This document shows, in pieces, positions 18,911 through 27,384 of a stretch of DNA of 64,000 bases. The notes beneath the pieces were generated by a model. That model did not search any database. It saw nothing but the letters and a program-made list of their open reading frames with translations, and was not told the DNA's origin. The translations under genes were made by a program, and so were the position numbers. This DNA is from Arthrobacter alpinus (GTDB lineage: Bacteria; Actinomycetota; Actinomycetes; Actinomycetales; Micrococcaceae), in NCBI RefSeq assembly GCF_001445575.1, contig NZ_CP013200.1, forward strand, positions 2,914,001 to 2,978,000, in the 5' to 3' direction. Position 1 is the first letter of the stretch; every line of letters starts with the position of its first letter.

Positions 18911-19865
18911 TTGATCCAGCTCCCGTCGCGGCCATGCTTGCTGGTTGAAATGAGGGCTGGTCCTTGGGCCATCCCCCCGTGGTGACAATGCGGCCCTGCG
19001 CGTCAACGAGGCGCGCAACAACGCCAATCCGGTCAAACCATTCCGGGGCCGCGAATCCGCGGACGATCCCAGCGGTGCTGAAAGCATTTGCCAGTAGGGC
19101 TGAGGTGGCTGCCACGGTGACGGTCCGCCAGACTGGCTCCGCCGGAAGCCCAAACCTGGGGTCCAGGATGTGGTGGACAGTGTGTCCGGCATGCTGCCAC
19201 CGCCGCTTCTGTGTGCTCGAGGTGGCCATGGCATTGCCAGCCTTGAGGGTAAGCTGCTGGCTGGGATCCTGCGACAGGTCCTGGACCAGCACCTGCCAGC
19301 CGCCCTCCGGGCTGGGACCGGCCGTGGCGATGTCACCACCCAGGGAGACCAGAACACCGCATCCGAGCTCCGCCGCCACTCGCGCTGCGGCGCGGTCCGC
19401 GGCGACGGCCTTGGCCGTGGCCCCCAGGTCGAGCCGAAGATCCTCCGGGACGGTGAGGATTTGCCTGTCAATGGACACTCGCTGCCATCCTGGGGTGCGT
19501 GGTTGCGTGCGGGTGACGGCAACGGCGGCGCCGTCGGGATGGAGCCGCACCTGGGCAAGGTCTCTGTCGTAGCCTAAGGCTGCCAGGTCCATGCCAAGGG
19601 TGGGGTCAACATCGCCCCCTGTCCACTTGGCAGCATCGAGGGCGCTGGCAACCAGCAGAGCCAGCAGCGGGCTCACCCTGGCACCGGCAGCAAGACCCGG
19701 TTGCAGGCTCGTCAGCTCCGAATCCGGGCGGAAGCGGCTGCAAGCCTGATCCACGCTGGCGATCTCGTCACGGACCACACCTTCGGCGGCGCTGGCCAAG
19801 CCGGCCTCGGTGACGGTAAGGGTAGCCTCCAGCCCCCACACTTCCCAGGATTTTGAAGACTCCAC
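18903..19865 (-). CDS. apbE: ApbE-family FAD:protein FMN transferase
   Basis: A 320-residue ApbE protein. Recognisable blocks are LDLGATAKAVAADRAA, LVSLGGDIATAG, MATSSTQKRRW and HHILDPRFGLPAE, in the order seen in flavin transferases that attach FMN from FAD to Thr/Ser of target proteins outside the membrane. No signal peptide or lipobox is apparent. The GTG at 19865 immediately follows the stop of the small anchored protein. It sits between a candidate acceptor and the membrane reductase, suggesting it flavinylates a component of this operon, although no standard FMN_bind domain is encoded here. Confidence 0.88.
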   Translation of the reverse strand: MESSKSWEVWGLEATLTVTEAGLASAAEGVVRDEIASVDQACSRFRPDSELTSLQPGLAAGARVSPLLALLVASALDAAKWTGGDVDPTLGMDLAALGYDRDLAQVRLHPDGAAVAVTRTQPRTPGWQRVSIDRQILTVPEDLRLDLGATAKAVAADRAAARVAAELGCGVLVSLGGDIATAGPSPEGGWQVLVQDLSQDPSQQLTLKAGNAMATSSTQKRRWQHAGHTVHHILDPRFGLPAEPVWRTVTVAATSALLANAFSTAGIVRGFAAPEWFDRIGVVARLVDAQGRIVTTGGWPKDQPSFQPASMAATGAGSNG

Positions 19866-19866
19866 G

Positions 19867-20166
19867 TTAGGACCCCGCTGACTTTCCGCTGATGGCCCCA
19901 CCGTTGCCGGGCTGTACAGGGATGCCGCCCGAAGTGCCGTTGCTGTAGCCGTTTCCATCCTCATAGTCGTAGCCATGGTCCTCATCCTGGCTTCGTCCCT
20001 GATCCTGGCTGGTGCCCTCACCCTGGCTGGTGCTCGAGCTGACCGTGTTGCTGGTGGTGGCTCCGTCGATGGCCAAGACCGCGATGCCGGCAACCGAGAA
20101 ACTACCAAGAGCTACCATGGTGGTGATTCCCGCCGCCACCTTCTTTCCGCTGTTCCGTGTCGCCAT
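19867..20166 (-). CDS. Small membrane-anchored, low-complexity exported protein
   Basis: A 99-residue protein with a Lys/Arg-rich start (MATRNSGKK), one hydrophobic helix (about residues 10-35) and an outside tail rich in S, T, G, Q, D and E. Just after the helix it reads IDGATTSNTVSS, which recalls the SGAT.TSN flavinylation motif of FMN_bind proteins although the rest of that domain is absent. It is the first gene of the apbE/ferric-reductase/NuoF/ferredoxin operon. Whether it is an ApbE target, a spacer or a lipid-like anchor is unknown. Confidence 0.65.
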   Translation of the reverse strand: MATRNSGKKVAAGITTMVALGSFSVAGIAVLAIDGATTSNTVSSSTSQGEGTSQDQGRSQDEDHGYDYEDGNGYSNGTSGGIPVQPGNGGAISGKSAGS

Positions 20167-20239
20167 GACCTGCTCCTGTCCGTGCGTTGGTGAAGTTCCT
20201 TGTCTCCATCATCCCCACGAATTCTGTGTGCTTTCTTAG

Positions 20240-21478
20240 TCAGCGATGTATATGGGCTTTGCCCTTGCCTAGCAGCGGAAGAACTACCACCACCGTGGCA
20301 CCGCCGCCCGGCGAAGCCGATTCCACCAAGACTTTTCCATGGTGCAGGGCAACAATCTCGGCCACCAAGGCTAGGCCGAGCCCATAGTGGCGGCTGCCGC
20401 TTGCAGTGCCTGCTCCTGCCCTTGCCGAGGAAAACCGTTCGAACGCCCTTCCCTCTGTGCCCGGGGCAAACCCGGGGCCGTCATCGGAGACCAGAATGCG
20501 TACATCCCCTCCGTCTACACCAACATCAACCGTGACAGTAGTTATGGCATGGTCCAGGGCATTGGAGATCAAGGCCGTGAAGACCCGCAGTAGCGCCACT
20601 GGAGATCCTTGCACTATGACGGGGCCTGCAGCACTGACCACGCCCAGCACTATTGACTGTTTCTGCGCCTGGGGCGCCGCCACAGCAACCGCATGGCGTG
20701 CAACCCCGAGCACGTCGACGGGAGTGTGGTCAACAGCCTCCCTAGGGTCAGCGGATATCAGCAAATCTTCTAAAATTCCTGTCAACAGCTTGGAGTCCTG
20801 GACAATCCTCTCCACCTCCTCGGAAACCTCCTCCGGAGTCAGACCTGGTCCCAGCAGTTTTCGGTGCAGCATTTGGGCCCGTGTGCTGAGCAAGGTCAAT
20901 GGCGTTCGAAGTTCGTGGCTGGCATCGGCAACGAACCGTCGCTGCAAGGCCAGGCTCTCCACCATGGGGCGCATGGCGCGCCTTGCCATCCACACCGACG
21001 TGGCAGCCGAAACAAGTGCCGCCGCCGCGACGGCAACCACTATGGCCCAGATCAGGCGGTCGAGTGATTCGCGGCCCTCATGGGTATCCACCGCAGCCTG
21101 GACCACCCTGTCATCATGGATGGTGGTCAACACCTCGTAGTTTCTTCCCCCAGCCGAGAAACCCGACTTTTCATCCGATTGTGTCGCGTCCACTCGGTTC
21201 ATCGCGGCAATGTCAGGAAGGCCCACGGGCATGGCCGGAGAGACGCTCAGATCGCCCTCGTGGAACACAGCAACATAAACTCCCGGCGGCGCATCGTGGG
21301 GTGAGTCCACCCGGGTCGCATTCACCAGTGACCTATCCAAGGCTTCAGCAGTGCCGGCAGCAACTATGGAGTACAGCAAAACACCCATCATGGCCAGCAA
21401 AACCACTATCAGAATGGTGAATTGCAATGCCAGGCGCACCACAGCGTGGCGGAGCTCGGCAGCATCCCTGGCGTTCAT
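20240..21478 (-). CDS. OmpR-type sensor histidine kinase
   Basis: A 412-residue kinase with a transmembrane helix near residues 18-42, an extracytoplasmic loop to about 155, a second helix, then the HisKA motif FVADASHELRTPLTLL and a HATPase domain with N (ISNALDHA), G1 (DDGPGFAPG) and GLGLAL boxes. Its ATG overlaps the response-regulator stop by ATGA, making one translation unit. It lies directly upstream of the apbE-type redox operon in the same orientation, so it probably senses an envelope or redox signal for that operon. An earlier in-frame start is inside the regulator gene. Confidence 0.9.
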   Translation of the reverse strand: MNARDAAELRHAVVRLALQFTILIVVLLAMMGVLLYSIVAAGTAEALDRSLVNATRVDSPHDAPPGVYVAVFHEGDLSVSPAMPVGLPDIAAMNRVDATQSDEKSGFSAGGRNYEVLTTIHDDRVVQAAVDTHEGRESLDRLIWAIVVAVAAAALVSAATSVWMARRAMRPMVESLALQRRFVADASHELRTPLTLLSTRAQMLHRKLLGPGLTPEEVSEEVERIVQDSKLLTGILEDLLISADPREAVDHTPVDVLGVARHAVAVAAPQAQKQSIVLGVVSAAGPVIVQGSPVALLRVFTALISNALDHAITTVTVDVGVDGGDVRILVSDDGPGFAPGTEGRAFERFSSARAGAGTASGSRHYGLGLALVAEIVALHHGKVLVESASPGGGATVVVVLPLLGKGKAHIHR

Positions 21479-22143
21479 GCCAGCGGTCCCAGGACATACC
21501 CCAGACCCCGGACCGTCAGCACACATGATCGGCCCAGTTTCTTGCGGAGATAATGCACGTAGGTATCAACCACGCCGCCATCGTCGGCATCAGCAAAGAC
21601 CGACTCCAAAAGGCCCGTCCTGGTGAAGACCTGCTGCGGTCTGCGCGCCAGATGCTCCAAAAACTCGCATTCACGTTCGGACAGCACCACCTTGGTGCCG
21701 CCGTCGAGCGCCACCGTCCGGGTGCCCACATCAAGGGCACCCCCCGGAACCCGCACCATAAAGGACGTGTCCGCATGGCGCCGCAGCAGGGCACGGATTC
21801 GCGCTAATAATTCCTCAATGTCAAAGGGCTTGCCCAAATAGTCCTCGGCTCCCCTGTCCAGCCCTTCCACCCGGTCCGCCGGATTACTCAGTGCCGAAAG
21901 TATGAGCGCCGGTGTGGTGATCCCTTTGCGTCGCAGCCGCTCCAACACCTCCAATCCCTCAATTGCTGGCAGACCCCTATCCATCACCATGACATCGAAG
22001 TGCCGGCTAAGGCCCTCATGCAGGGCCCGCTGGCCGTCAGCTGCCACGACAACGTTGCAGCCCTCGCCGCCCAGCAAGTCAGCCAACATCGAAGCAAGGG
22101 CGGCGTCATCCTCCACCAGCAACACACTCGGTTCATCAGCCAT
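21475..22143 (-). CDS. OmpR-family response regulator
   Basis: A 222-residue regulator: receiver with LLVEDD, phospho-Asp in MVMDRGLP and a KPF lysine, then a winged-helix DNA-binding domain ending TVDTYVHYLRKKLG-like (VVDTYVHYLRKKLGRS) and TVRGLGYVL. The ATG at 22143 is chosen over an upstream one because TATACT lies 7 bp before it with no ribosome site, which would make a leaderless transcript. It is the first gene of the regulator-kinase pair. Confidence 0.9.
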   Translation of the reverse strand: MADEPSVLLVEDDAALASMLADLLGGEGCNVVVAADGQRALHEGLSRHFDVMVMDRGLPAIEGLEVLERLRRKGITTPALILSALSNPADRVEGLDRGAEDYLGKPFDIEELLARIRALLRRHADTSFMVRVPGGALDVGTRTVALDGGTKVVLSERECEFLEHLARRPQQVFTRTGLLESVFADADDGGVVDTYVHYLRKKLGRSCVLTVRGLGYVLGPLA

Positions 22144-22196
22144 GAAGTGAAGTATAGGGGCCAATGCTTGGCCGGCACCGTTCGTTGAAACTTCCG

Positions 22197-22482
22197 TGGC
22201 GGTCTACCTGCCCGTGATCGTCAACGACAGCACCGTCGTAGGCGTGGACCTGCCAACAATCTTCGAGGGCCTCATCTTGGCCTGACTGAGGAACAGCGGG
22301 CCAACAGCCTCTACTTCGTGGCGCTTGGCACCCTGCCGCAGACCAGCGCAGACCTGGGCGTAGCTGTGTGCTCCGCAAAATGTCCACCCCTGGGTGATGC
22401 CTTCCTTGGCTGGAAGCATTCTGTGGGCTTTTCGTACTATGAGAAAGGCCCAATACTTGGTCACGTGGTTGACGTGTATTAA
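22197..22482 (+). pseudogene. Unrecognised decayed coding fragments
   Basis: Two plus-strand pieces look protein-like but are out of frame with each other: VAVYLPVIVNDSTVVGVDLP ending at a TGA near 22283, and LTEEQRANSLYFVALGTLP running from 22282 to the TAA at 22482. A one-base shift near 22275 would join them into about 95 residues. There is no credible start. I do not recognise the family; a broken gene is more likely than a live one. Confidence 0.35.
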
Positions 22483-22658
22483 CGGTCCCAACGCTTTCCA
22501 ACATCAATTGCACCTTCCCTAGAATGGGTAAGACCACAGCGTATGACATCTGAGTCGCCGTCATCTCCGGACTGGCCGCGGCCGGCCCGCTGCGCTGGCG
22601 GGAGCTGTCCTGTTAGTGCACGAGAGGGACTGTGCGTGTTCTGGGTTACCTCGAAGTT

Positions 22659-22673
22659 GGGTCTTTGGACCCT
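22659..22673 (+). promoter_or_regulatory. DosR-like box 6 (PNPOx at 22710)
   Basis: GGGTCTTTGGACCCT is a near-perfect palindrome and differs from the DosR core only at the A/T fourth base. The centre is 44 bp before the ATG, and TAGAAT (22697-22702) starts 31 bp from the centre, matching boxes 1 and 3. Confidence 0.8.
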
Positions 22674-22709
22674 AGTTTCACCTGAGCGCATCTGCGTAGA
22701 ATCGCTCAG

Positions 22710-23180
22710 ATGAGAGACCATGCAGTGGCACCCAAAGCAGACATCCTAACGGCCGAGCAATGCTGGAAGCTCTTAGGAGAGACGTCGGTCGGCCGCCTCG
22801 CCGTGAACGTGAACGGTCGCCCCGACGTTTTCCCCGTCAACTACAAAATCGACGGAGAATCACTCATCTTCCGGACAGGTGACGGCACAAAACTGAACGC
22901 GATCACTGAAGACGCGAATGTCGCTTTGGAATCGGATGCTGTTAGCGCCGAATTTGGCATGGCGTGGAGTGTGGTCGTCAAGGGACGAGCTGAACCTATC
23001 TCAGCAGAAAGCCCCGCGTTGAACTCCACCGTTCAAGGGTTGTTTCCCTGGCAGGGCGTCGGGAAAAACCATCTGATCCGCATTGTTCCGGAAACTGTGA
23101 CGGGACGGCGTTTCACCTTGGACGCCTCCATGACATGGAATGTTCCTCTGTCCACCGCAATCCGTGCCGGGCTGGAATAG
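22710..23180 (+). CDS. Pyridoxamine 5'-phosphate oxidase-like protein (copy 3)
   Basis: A 156-residue PNPOx-like protein with CWKLLGETSVGRLAVNV, VFPVNYKI, FRTGDGTKLNA, AWSVVVKG and VTGRRFTL. It is closely related to copies 1, 2 and 4; the reaction and cofactor (FMN, F420 or haem) are unknown. The ATG immediately follows a DosR-like box and -10 element at leaderless spacing and lacks a Shine-Dalgarno. It stands alone between the redox operon and the alcohol dehydrogenase gene. Confidence 0.9.
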   Translation: MRDHAVAPKADILTAEQCWKLLGETSVGRLAVNVNGRPDVFPVNYKIDGESLIFRTGDGTKLNAITEDANVALESDAVSAEFGMAWSVVVKGRAEPISAESPALNSTVQGLFPWQGVGKNHLIRIVPETVTGRRFTLDASMTWNVPLSTAIRAGLE

Positions 23181-23189
23181 CGGCCCCGC

Positions 23190-23457
23190 CCGCCCGGGGT
23201 GACACCACGGCGTCGTACTGGAACTGCCCGGCAATTCCCGCTGCGGCTAGAATCGCCTGGCTGTCGCGGCATGCAGTGGCCAAGGCCGTGGGCACCATTG
23301 CCGTGAAGAACCGCTGAAGCAGCGCGGGGGCATCGGGAAAGAGCACCGCGTTCGGGGGCTTGGACGCCCAGGTGGCTCCGGACACCATTGGCAATGCTTC
23401 ATCAAAGGGCGTCTTCCATCCAACAGCCGGCAACCCAGCGGCGTCGGGCCCGAGCAA
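23190..23457 (-). pseudogene. Possible unrecognised coding remnant
   Basis: A minus-strand frame reads GWKTPFDEALPMVSGATWAS and continues with an alpha-helical-looking stretch (FFTAMVPTALATACRDSQAILAAAG). It has normal amino-acid composition but no convincing start, end or family. It lies between PNPOx copy 3 and the adh promoter. I list it only so the stretch is not read as empty; it may be a fragment or chance. Confidence 0.2.
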
Positions 23458-23474
23458 CTTACCTTGCGCATGCA

Positions 23475-23489
23475 GGCCTTTTTGGCCCT
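23475..23489 (+). promoter_or_regulatory. DosR-like box 7 (alcohol dehydrogenase)
   Basis: GGCCTTTTTGGCCCT has a perfect right half and three mismatches on the left. The support is its position: TAGCTT (23512-23517) starts exactly 30 bp from the centre, predicting a start near 23524 and a 60-nt leader. Confidence 0.5.
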
Positions 23490-23584
23490 AACCGTAGCGG
23501 ACAGCTAACAGTAGCTTCGACGCTGTGGGCACCCCCATTCGGTGCGCTGGTGACCGCGCATCCCCCACCTCGAAAGGACACACC

Positions 23585-24652
23585 ATGAAGGCACTGGTAT
23601 ATAAAGGCCCCGGAGTCAAACAGTGGATGGACGTTCCGATGCCTCAACTACTCAATCCCAGCGACGTCATTGTCCGCGTCGACACCACCACCATTTGCGG
23701 AACGGATCTACACATTCTCAAGGGAGATGTCCCTGCCGTCCAAGTTGGCCGAATTTTGGGCCATGAAGGTGTGGGTACCATTTCGGAAATCGGCACGGGT
23801 GTCAAGGACTTCGCGGTCGGCGACCGCGTCATTATCTCGTGCATCAAGTCATGCGGGCACTGCGTCAATTGCCGCGTCAATTTGTATTCTCATTGTCTCG
23901 GAGCGGAGGGTGCGTCCGGGACTGGTTGGGTGTTCGGCCACCTGATTGATGGGACGCAGGCGGAATACGTACGCGTCCCGTACGCCGACAATTCCCTGCA
24001 CAAAGTGCCCGACGGCGTGACGGACGTTCAGGCGGTCATGCTCTCCGACATTTTGCCCACAGGGTTCGAAATCGGTGTGCTGGCGGGCCAGGTCAAGCCC
24101 GGGGATGTGGTGGCGATTATTGGCGCGGGTCCAGTTGGTCTTGCAGCGATGATGACAGCCGGGCTGTGTGGGGCGGCGACAGTCATCGCCATTGATATTG
24201 ACCCCGGGAGGTTGGAACAAGCCAAGAAATTTGGGGCAACAGACATTGTCGTGTCGGGCGCGGCTGATTGGAAGGAACAGGTTCTTGCACTCACAGACGG
24301 TGCCGGAGTGAATGCAGCCATTGAGGCCGTTGGCGTGGCCGAGACATTTGCGATGGCCCTGGACATCGTTCGGCCCGGCGGTCACGTCGCCAACATCGGA
24401 GTCCATGGCAAGCCGGTAGAACTGCACTTGGAGGAGCTATGGATTCGCAACATCTCCATCACCATGGGCCTAGTCAACGCAAATACGACACCCATGCTGC
24501 TCAAGTTGGTTGCCTCACACAAGATCCCGGCTGAATGGTTCGCTACACATTTTTTCACCCTTGACCAGATGATAGAAGCCTACGAGACGTTTTCAAATGC
24601 CACCACAACCAAGGCGCTAAAAGTAGTCATCTCACGAGTTGACCGAGCGTAA
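23585..24652 (+). CDS. Zinc-dependent alcohol dehydrogenase (MDR family)
   Basis: A 355-residue medium-chain dehydrogenase. The catalytic-zinc Cys and GHE are in TICGTDLHILKGD and ILGHEGVGT; the structural-zinc loop has CGHCVNCRVNLYSHC. The Rossmann motif is IIGAGPVGLAA, with an acidic residue in VIAIDIDP favouring NAD+. It resembles the alcohol dehydrogenases often found with phosphoketolase and USP genes in actinobacterial stress loci. It could reoxidise NADH by reducing acetaldehyde or another carbonyl when oxygen is short, though the substrate is not fixed by sequence. The ATG follows GAAAGGA. Confidence 0.9.
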   Translation: MKALVYKGPGVKQWMDVPMPQLLNPSDVIVRVDTTTICGTDLHILKGDVPAVQVGRILGHEGVGTISEIGTGVKDFAVGDRVIISCIKSCGHCVNCRVNLYSHCLGAEGASGTGWVFGHLIDGTQAEYVRVPYADNSLHKVPDGVTDVQAVMLSDILPTGFEIGVLAGQVKPGDVVAIIGAGPVGLAAMMTAGLCGAATVIAIDIDPGRLEQAKKFGATDIVVSGAADWKEQVLALTDGAGVNAAIEAVGVAETFAMALDIVRPGGHVANIGVHGKPVELHLEELWIRNISITMGLVNANTTPMLLKLVASHKIPAEWFATHFFTLDQMIEAYETFSNATTTKALKVVISRVDRA

Positions 24653-24699
24653 CGTGACGTCAGCAGGCGCTGTCCATTAGGGTTCTGCCCCCTGTTTCC

Positions 24700-24879
24700 A
24701 TGAACTGGGTCACCCTCGAAAAACTTGACGGACTAACCATCCACGCGGCAGACAGCGAAACACTTCTAGCGATGAAGATCGTCGCCGAACGAGACAAAGA
24801 CACCCGCGACCACTACCTCATCGTCGTCGATGATGCCCTAGATGCGGAAGCAACGCTCCTCCCGGAGAAAGGTCACTAA
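24700..24879 (+). CDS. Short ORF, possible C-terminal remnant of a nucleotidyltransferase-like antitoxin
   Basis: A 59-codon ORF starting MNWVTLEKLDGLTIHAADSE. The segment ETLLAMKIVAERDKDTRDHY resembles the LLAMKL.A.R.RD..D signature of DUF6036/AbiEii-related nucleotidyltransferase-fold proteins, which are far longer. No upstream part of the family is visible and there is no good ribosome site, so it is probably a truncated relic at the boundary between the dormancy island and the catabolic region. Confidence 0.3.
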   Translation: MNWVTLEKLDGLTIHAADSETLLAMKIVAERDKDTRDHYLIVVDDALDAEATLLPEKGH

Positions 24880-25103
24880 CTCCGGCGCCGCGGACGAGTC
24901 ACCATGCCGGGGTCTTTCAATGGATCCAAGGGCGCACTATTGACGATTCCTGAAAACATCTAGAGAGAATTTGGTGCCTGGCTGGTCACTGGAGCGCTCA
25001 AAGAAGGGCGGGAACTTGGCTCCTCTAACACCTTCATTTGAACAACGCGGACCCCTGCGCAAACTGGGTGGTGGGTACGCTGCAGCCCACCACCCAGACT
25101 GCG

Positions 25104-26204
25104 TCAGAAGACTATGACCGGCTTGATCGTCTTGCCACTCTTGGAGTCTTCGAACCCCTGGTTAATGTCCTCAAGTTTGTAGTCGCCAATAAGCTTCTCG
25201 AAGGGGAATCGTCCCTCTCGCCAGAGCTGGATCAGCCGAGGAATGAAGACCTGCGGTACGGAGCTGCCCTGGACCACTGTCTTGAAAGTCCATCCTTTGA
25301 CAAGCGATGCGCCAATTTCGAAGGCAACTTCGGTGCCGGGTTTGGCTGCGCCGACAAGGGCGAGGGTTCCTCGAACGCCCAAAGCATCAGCTGCCTGACG
25401 AAGGAGCGAGGGTAACCCGGTGGTATCCACCACGTAATTGACGCCAGCATTGTCCGTGATCTCACGGAGCCTTGCAGCGACGTCGTCCGTTGTGGAATTG
25501 ATGACGTGGGTTGCACCCAGCTCAAGGGCGAGTTCCAAGCGGGAATCGTGGATATCGACTGCAACAATAATTGAACAGTCAGCAATTTTCGCCGCCATGA
25601 TGGATGAGCAACCGACGGCGCCCGCACCAAACACGACCAGCGAGGAACCTATTTCCGGTTTGAGCTCATTGAGGACCGTGCCAGCTCCAGTATTGATGCC
25701 ACAACCCAAAGGGCCCAGGTGCTCGAGCGGCACATCTTTGGCAACACGGACAACTGATTCCTCAACGACGTTTGCGTAGGTTGCAAAGGATGACTGACCA
25801 AAGAAGTGGGAGGAGATGACCTCCCCATCGTTACTAAGCGACGTTCCGCCGTCTGCTCGCCGTCCAGCAAAGTCCGCTGCCATCAAGTTTTCACAATATG
25901 CCATGTGCCCACTGCGACAGCTCTTGCAGTAACCACAGTATGCTGCGGCCAGCACCACGTGATCCCCCGGCACCACCGAAACTACTGAGATACCGACTTC
26001 TTCGACAACACCTGCCCCTTCATGCCCCAGAACTGCAGGAAGCGGTGTCGGGTAGACACCATCACGGACCAGTACATCCGTATGGCAGATCCCAGTTGCA
26101 ACGAGTCGAACCCGAACTTCGTTGGGCCTCAGCGCATCAAGTTCAAGCTGTTCAATCGTAAATGGTGCTGCGTTCCCTCGCGCAACAGCGGCCGTTACCT
26201 TCAT
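25104..26204 (-). CDS. Benzyl/aryl-alcohol-type zinc dehydrogenase
   Basis: A 366-residue MDR dehydrogenase of the class III/benzyl-alcohol branch. Zinc ligands appear in ATGICHTDVLVRDG and LGHEGAGVVEEVG, the structural-zinc loop in CGYCKSCRSGHMAYC, and the coenzyme motif in VFGAGAVGCSSIMAA with VAVDIHDSR (NAD+-type Asp). Overall resemblance is to XylB-like aryl-alcohol dehydrogenases oxidising aromatic alcohols to aldehydes. The ATG at 26204 follows AGGGAG; the longer frame runs into the next gene. It is co-directional with the membrane protein at 26577-26215, and the TetR operators lie upstream of that pair. Confidence 0.88.
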   Translation of the reverse strand: MKVTAAVARGNAAPFTIEQLELDALRPNEVRVRLVATGICHTDVLVRDGVYPTPLPAVLGHEGAGVVEEVGISVVSVVPGDHVVLAAAYCGYCKSCRSGHMAYCENLMAADFAGRRADGGTSLSNDGEVISSHFFGQSSFATYANVVEESVVRVAKDVPLEHLGPLGCGINTGAGTVLNELKPEIGSSLVVFGAGAVGCSSIMAAKIADCSIIVAVDIHDSRLELALELGATHVINSTTDDVAARLREITDNAGVNYVVDTTGLPSLLRQAADALGVRGTLALVGAAKPGTEVAFEIGASLVKGWTFKTVVQGSSVPQVFIPRLIQLWREGRFPFEKLIGDYKLEDINQGFEDSKSGKTIKPVIVF

Positions 26205-26214
26205 TGAATTCTCC

Positions 26215-26577
26215 CTATTTTGATCGCCAGGACAACTGTCCGCCTCGGCGCGGTTTTCTAATGGTTGGAATGCGACTATCTCTGCGGAACTCCTGGACGC
26301 GAGCCACAGACGTACGCAAGCGGGCATGCAGCTGCAAGAGGGCGGGTACAACGAAGTACACAGAAATAGGAACCACAACAAGAGTCAATGCCAAGGCGCG
26401 CATCACGGACGGCCAATTTGGTGCGACCGCCGCAAGCGTTGTCATTCCGATGGCAGCCAATGGAAAGATAGCCAGCCAAGTGATTACGACTCTGACGTGC
26501 ACGGATGCCAGAGTCGCTTGTTCTCGATCCTGTGCGCCCAGTTCATCCGCTGCCAGCGCCTTACCTTCGTGCTCCAT
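26215..26577 (-). CDS. Small two-helix membrane protein
   Basis: A 120-residue protein with hydrophobic helices at about residues 29-51 and 58-82, flanked by a charged N-terminus and a basic C-terminal tail. I do not recognise a family. It ends 10 bp before the dehydrogenase start, so the two form an operon. Its 5' end abuts the first of two matching inverted repeats likely bound by the divergent TetR regulator. A role in uptake or tolerance of the aromatic substrate is only contextual. Confidence 0.6.
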   Translation of the reverse strand: MEHEGKALAADELGAQDREQATLASVHVRVVITWLAIFPLAAIGMTTLAAVAPNWPSVMRALALTLVVVPISVYFVVPALLQLHARLRTSVARVQEFRRDSRIPTIRKPRRGGQLSWRSK

Positions 26578-26583
26578 GCATTC

Positions 26584-26601
26584 TCCAACCGTTCTGTTGG
26601 A
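26584..26601. promoter_or_regulatory. Candidate TetR operator 1
   Basis: TCCAACCGTTCTGTTGGA, an 18-bp inverted repeat with 6-bp arms, sits 7 bp upstream of the membrane-protein start. It matches operator 2 in length and outer bases (TCCAA...TTGGA). Confidence 0.65.
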
Positions 26602-26631
26602 GATTACTTTACATGAGTATGGCGCATTCGT

Positions 26632-26649
26632 TCCAAACGAACGTTTGGA
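26632..26649. promoter_or_regulatory. Candidate TetR operator 2
   Basis: TCCAAACGAACGTTTGGA is a perfect 8-bp inverted repeat with a 2-bp centre, 14 bp before the TetR start. Together with operator 1 it suggests repression of both divergent units. Confidence 0.75.
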
Positions 26650-26663
26650 GATATGCTTGAGCT

Positions 26664-27242
26664 ATGGCATGGGATACGGAGGCGACCAAGGCTAAGCTCC
26701 TTGATGCAGCAATTACGGAGTTTTCCGAAAGAGGTTTTTCCGGGGCGCGCATTCAGCAGATCTCGAAAAATTCCGGCTGCAATCGCGAACGAATCTACTT
26801 CTACTTCGTCAACAAGGCCCAGCTCTTCGAGAGCGCCCTCACTCGCCAGCTGTCAACAGCACTAGATGACTTGCCAGTCATCGGCACCGGACCCGAGGCC
26901 ATCGGAGACTTCGCTGGGCGCTACTTCGATTTCTCCACAAGCCATCCCGGCCTGTCTCGACTCACCTTTTGGGAAGGTCTTGAATGGGGCTACCCCATCG
27001 GCGCCGAAGAGCGAACCCTCCGCGCATCGGAAAAAGTGGCCGAAATTCAGCTGGCACTACCCACAATGTCACGGTGCGAGGCTGAAGAACTCCTCTTGAC
27101 AATAGTCACCCTGTGCCACGCCTGGGTCTCAACACCAAACGTCCAACTTGTCGTCGCTGGGGCCCCGGACGACGCCCGTCGGCGTGCCTCAATCGTGCGG
27201 ACCAGTGAGTTGCTGGCGCAATGTGCTGTGGCCGACGTCTAA
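26664..27242 (+). CDS. TetR-family transcriptional repressor
   Basis: A 192-residue TetR protein. The N-terminal helix-turn-helix reads TKAKLLDAAITEFSERGFSGARIQQISKNSGCNRERIYFYFVNKAQLFE (residues about 8-56), and a helical ligand domain containing FWEGLEWG follows. The two matching operators in the divergent intergenic region point to control of the dehydrogenase pair and itself; the inducer may be an aromatic alcohol or aldehyde. Confidence 0.88.
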   Translation: MAWDTEATKAKLLDAAITEFSERGFSGARIQQISKNSGCNRERIYFYFVNKAQLFESALTRQLSTALDDLPVIGTGPEAIGDFAGRYFDFSTSHPGLSRLTFWEGLEWGYPIGAEERTLRASEKVAEIQLALPTMSRCEAEELLLTIVTLCHAWVSTPNVQLVVAGAPDDARRRASIVRTSELLAQCAVADV

Positions 27243-27384
27243 ATTTTCAGATCTGCAAACTACCGGCCATTGTCTCGATCCGACGACGGGCTTGCACAGC
27301 GCCCGCCAAGAGAAGTGCCCCCCACTCACGTCGTCAAGCCTCTGCCGCACCATGAACTAGGCGTAAGGGGAAAACGCCCCGACG

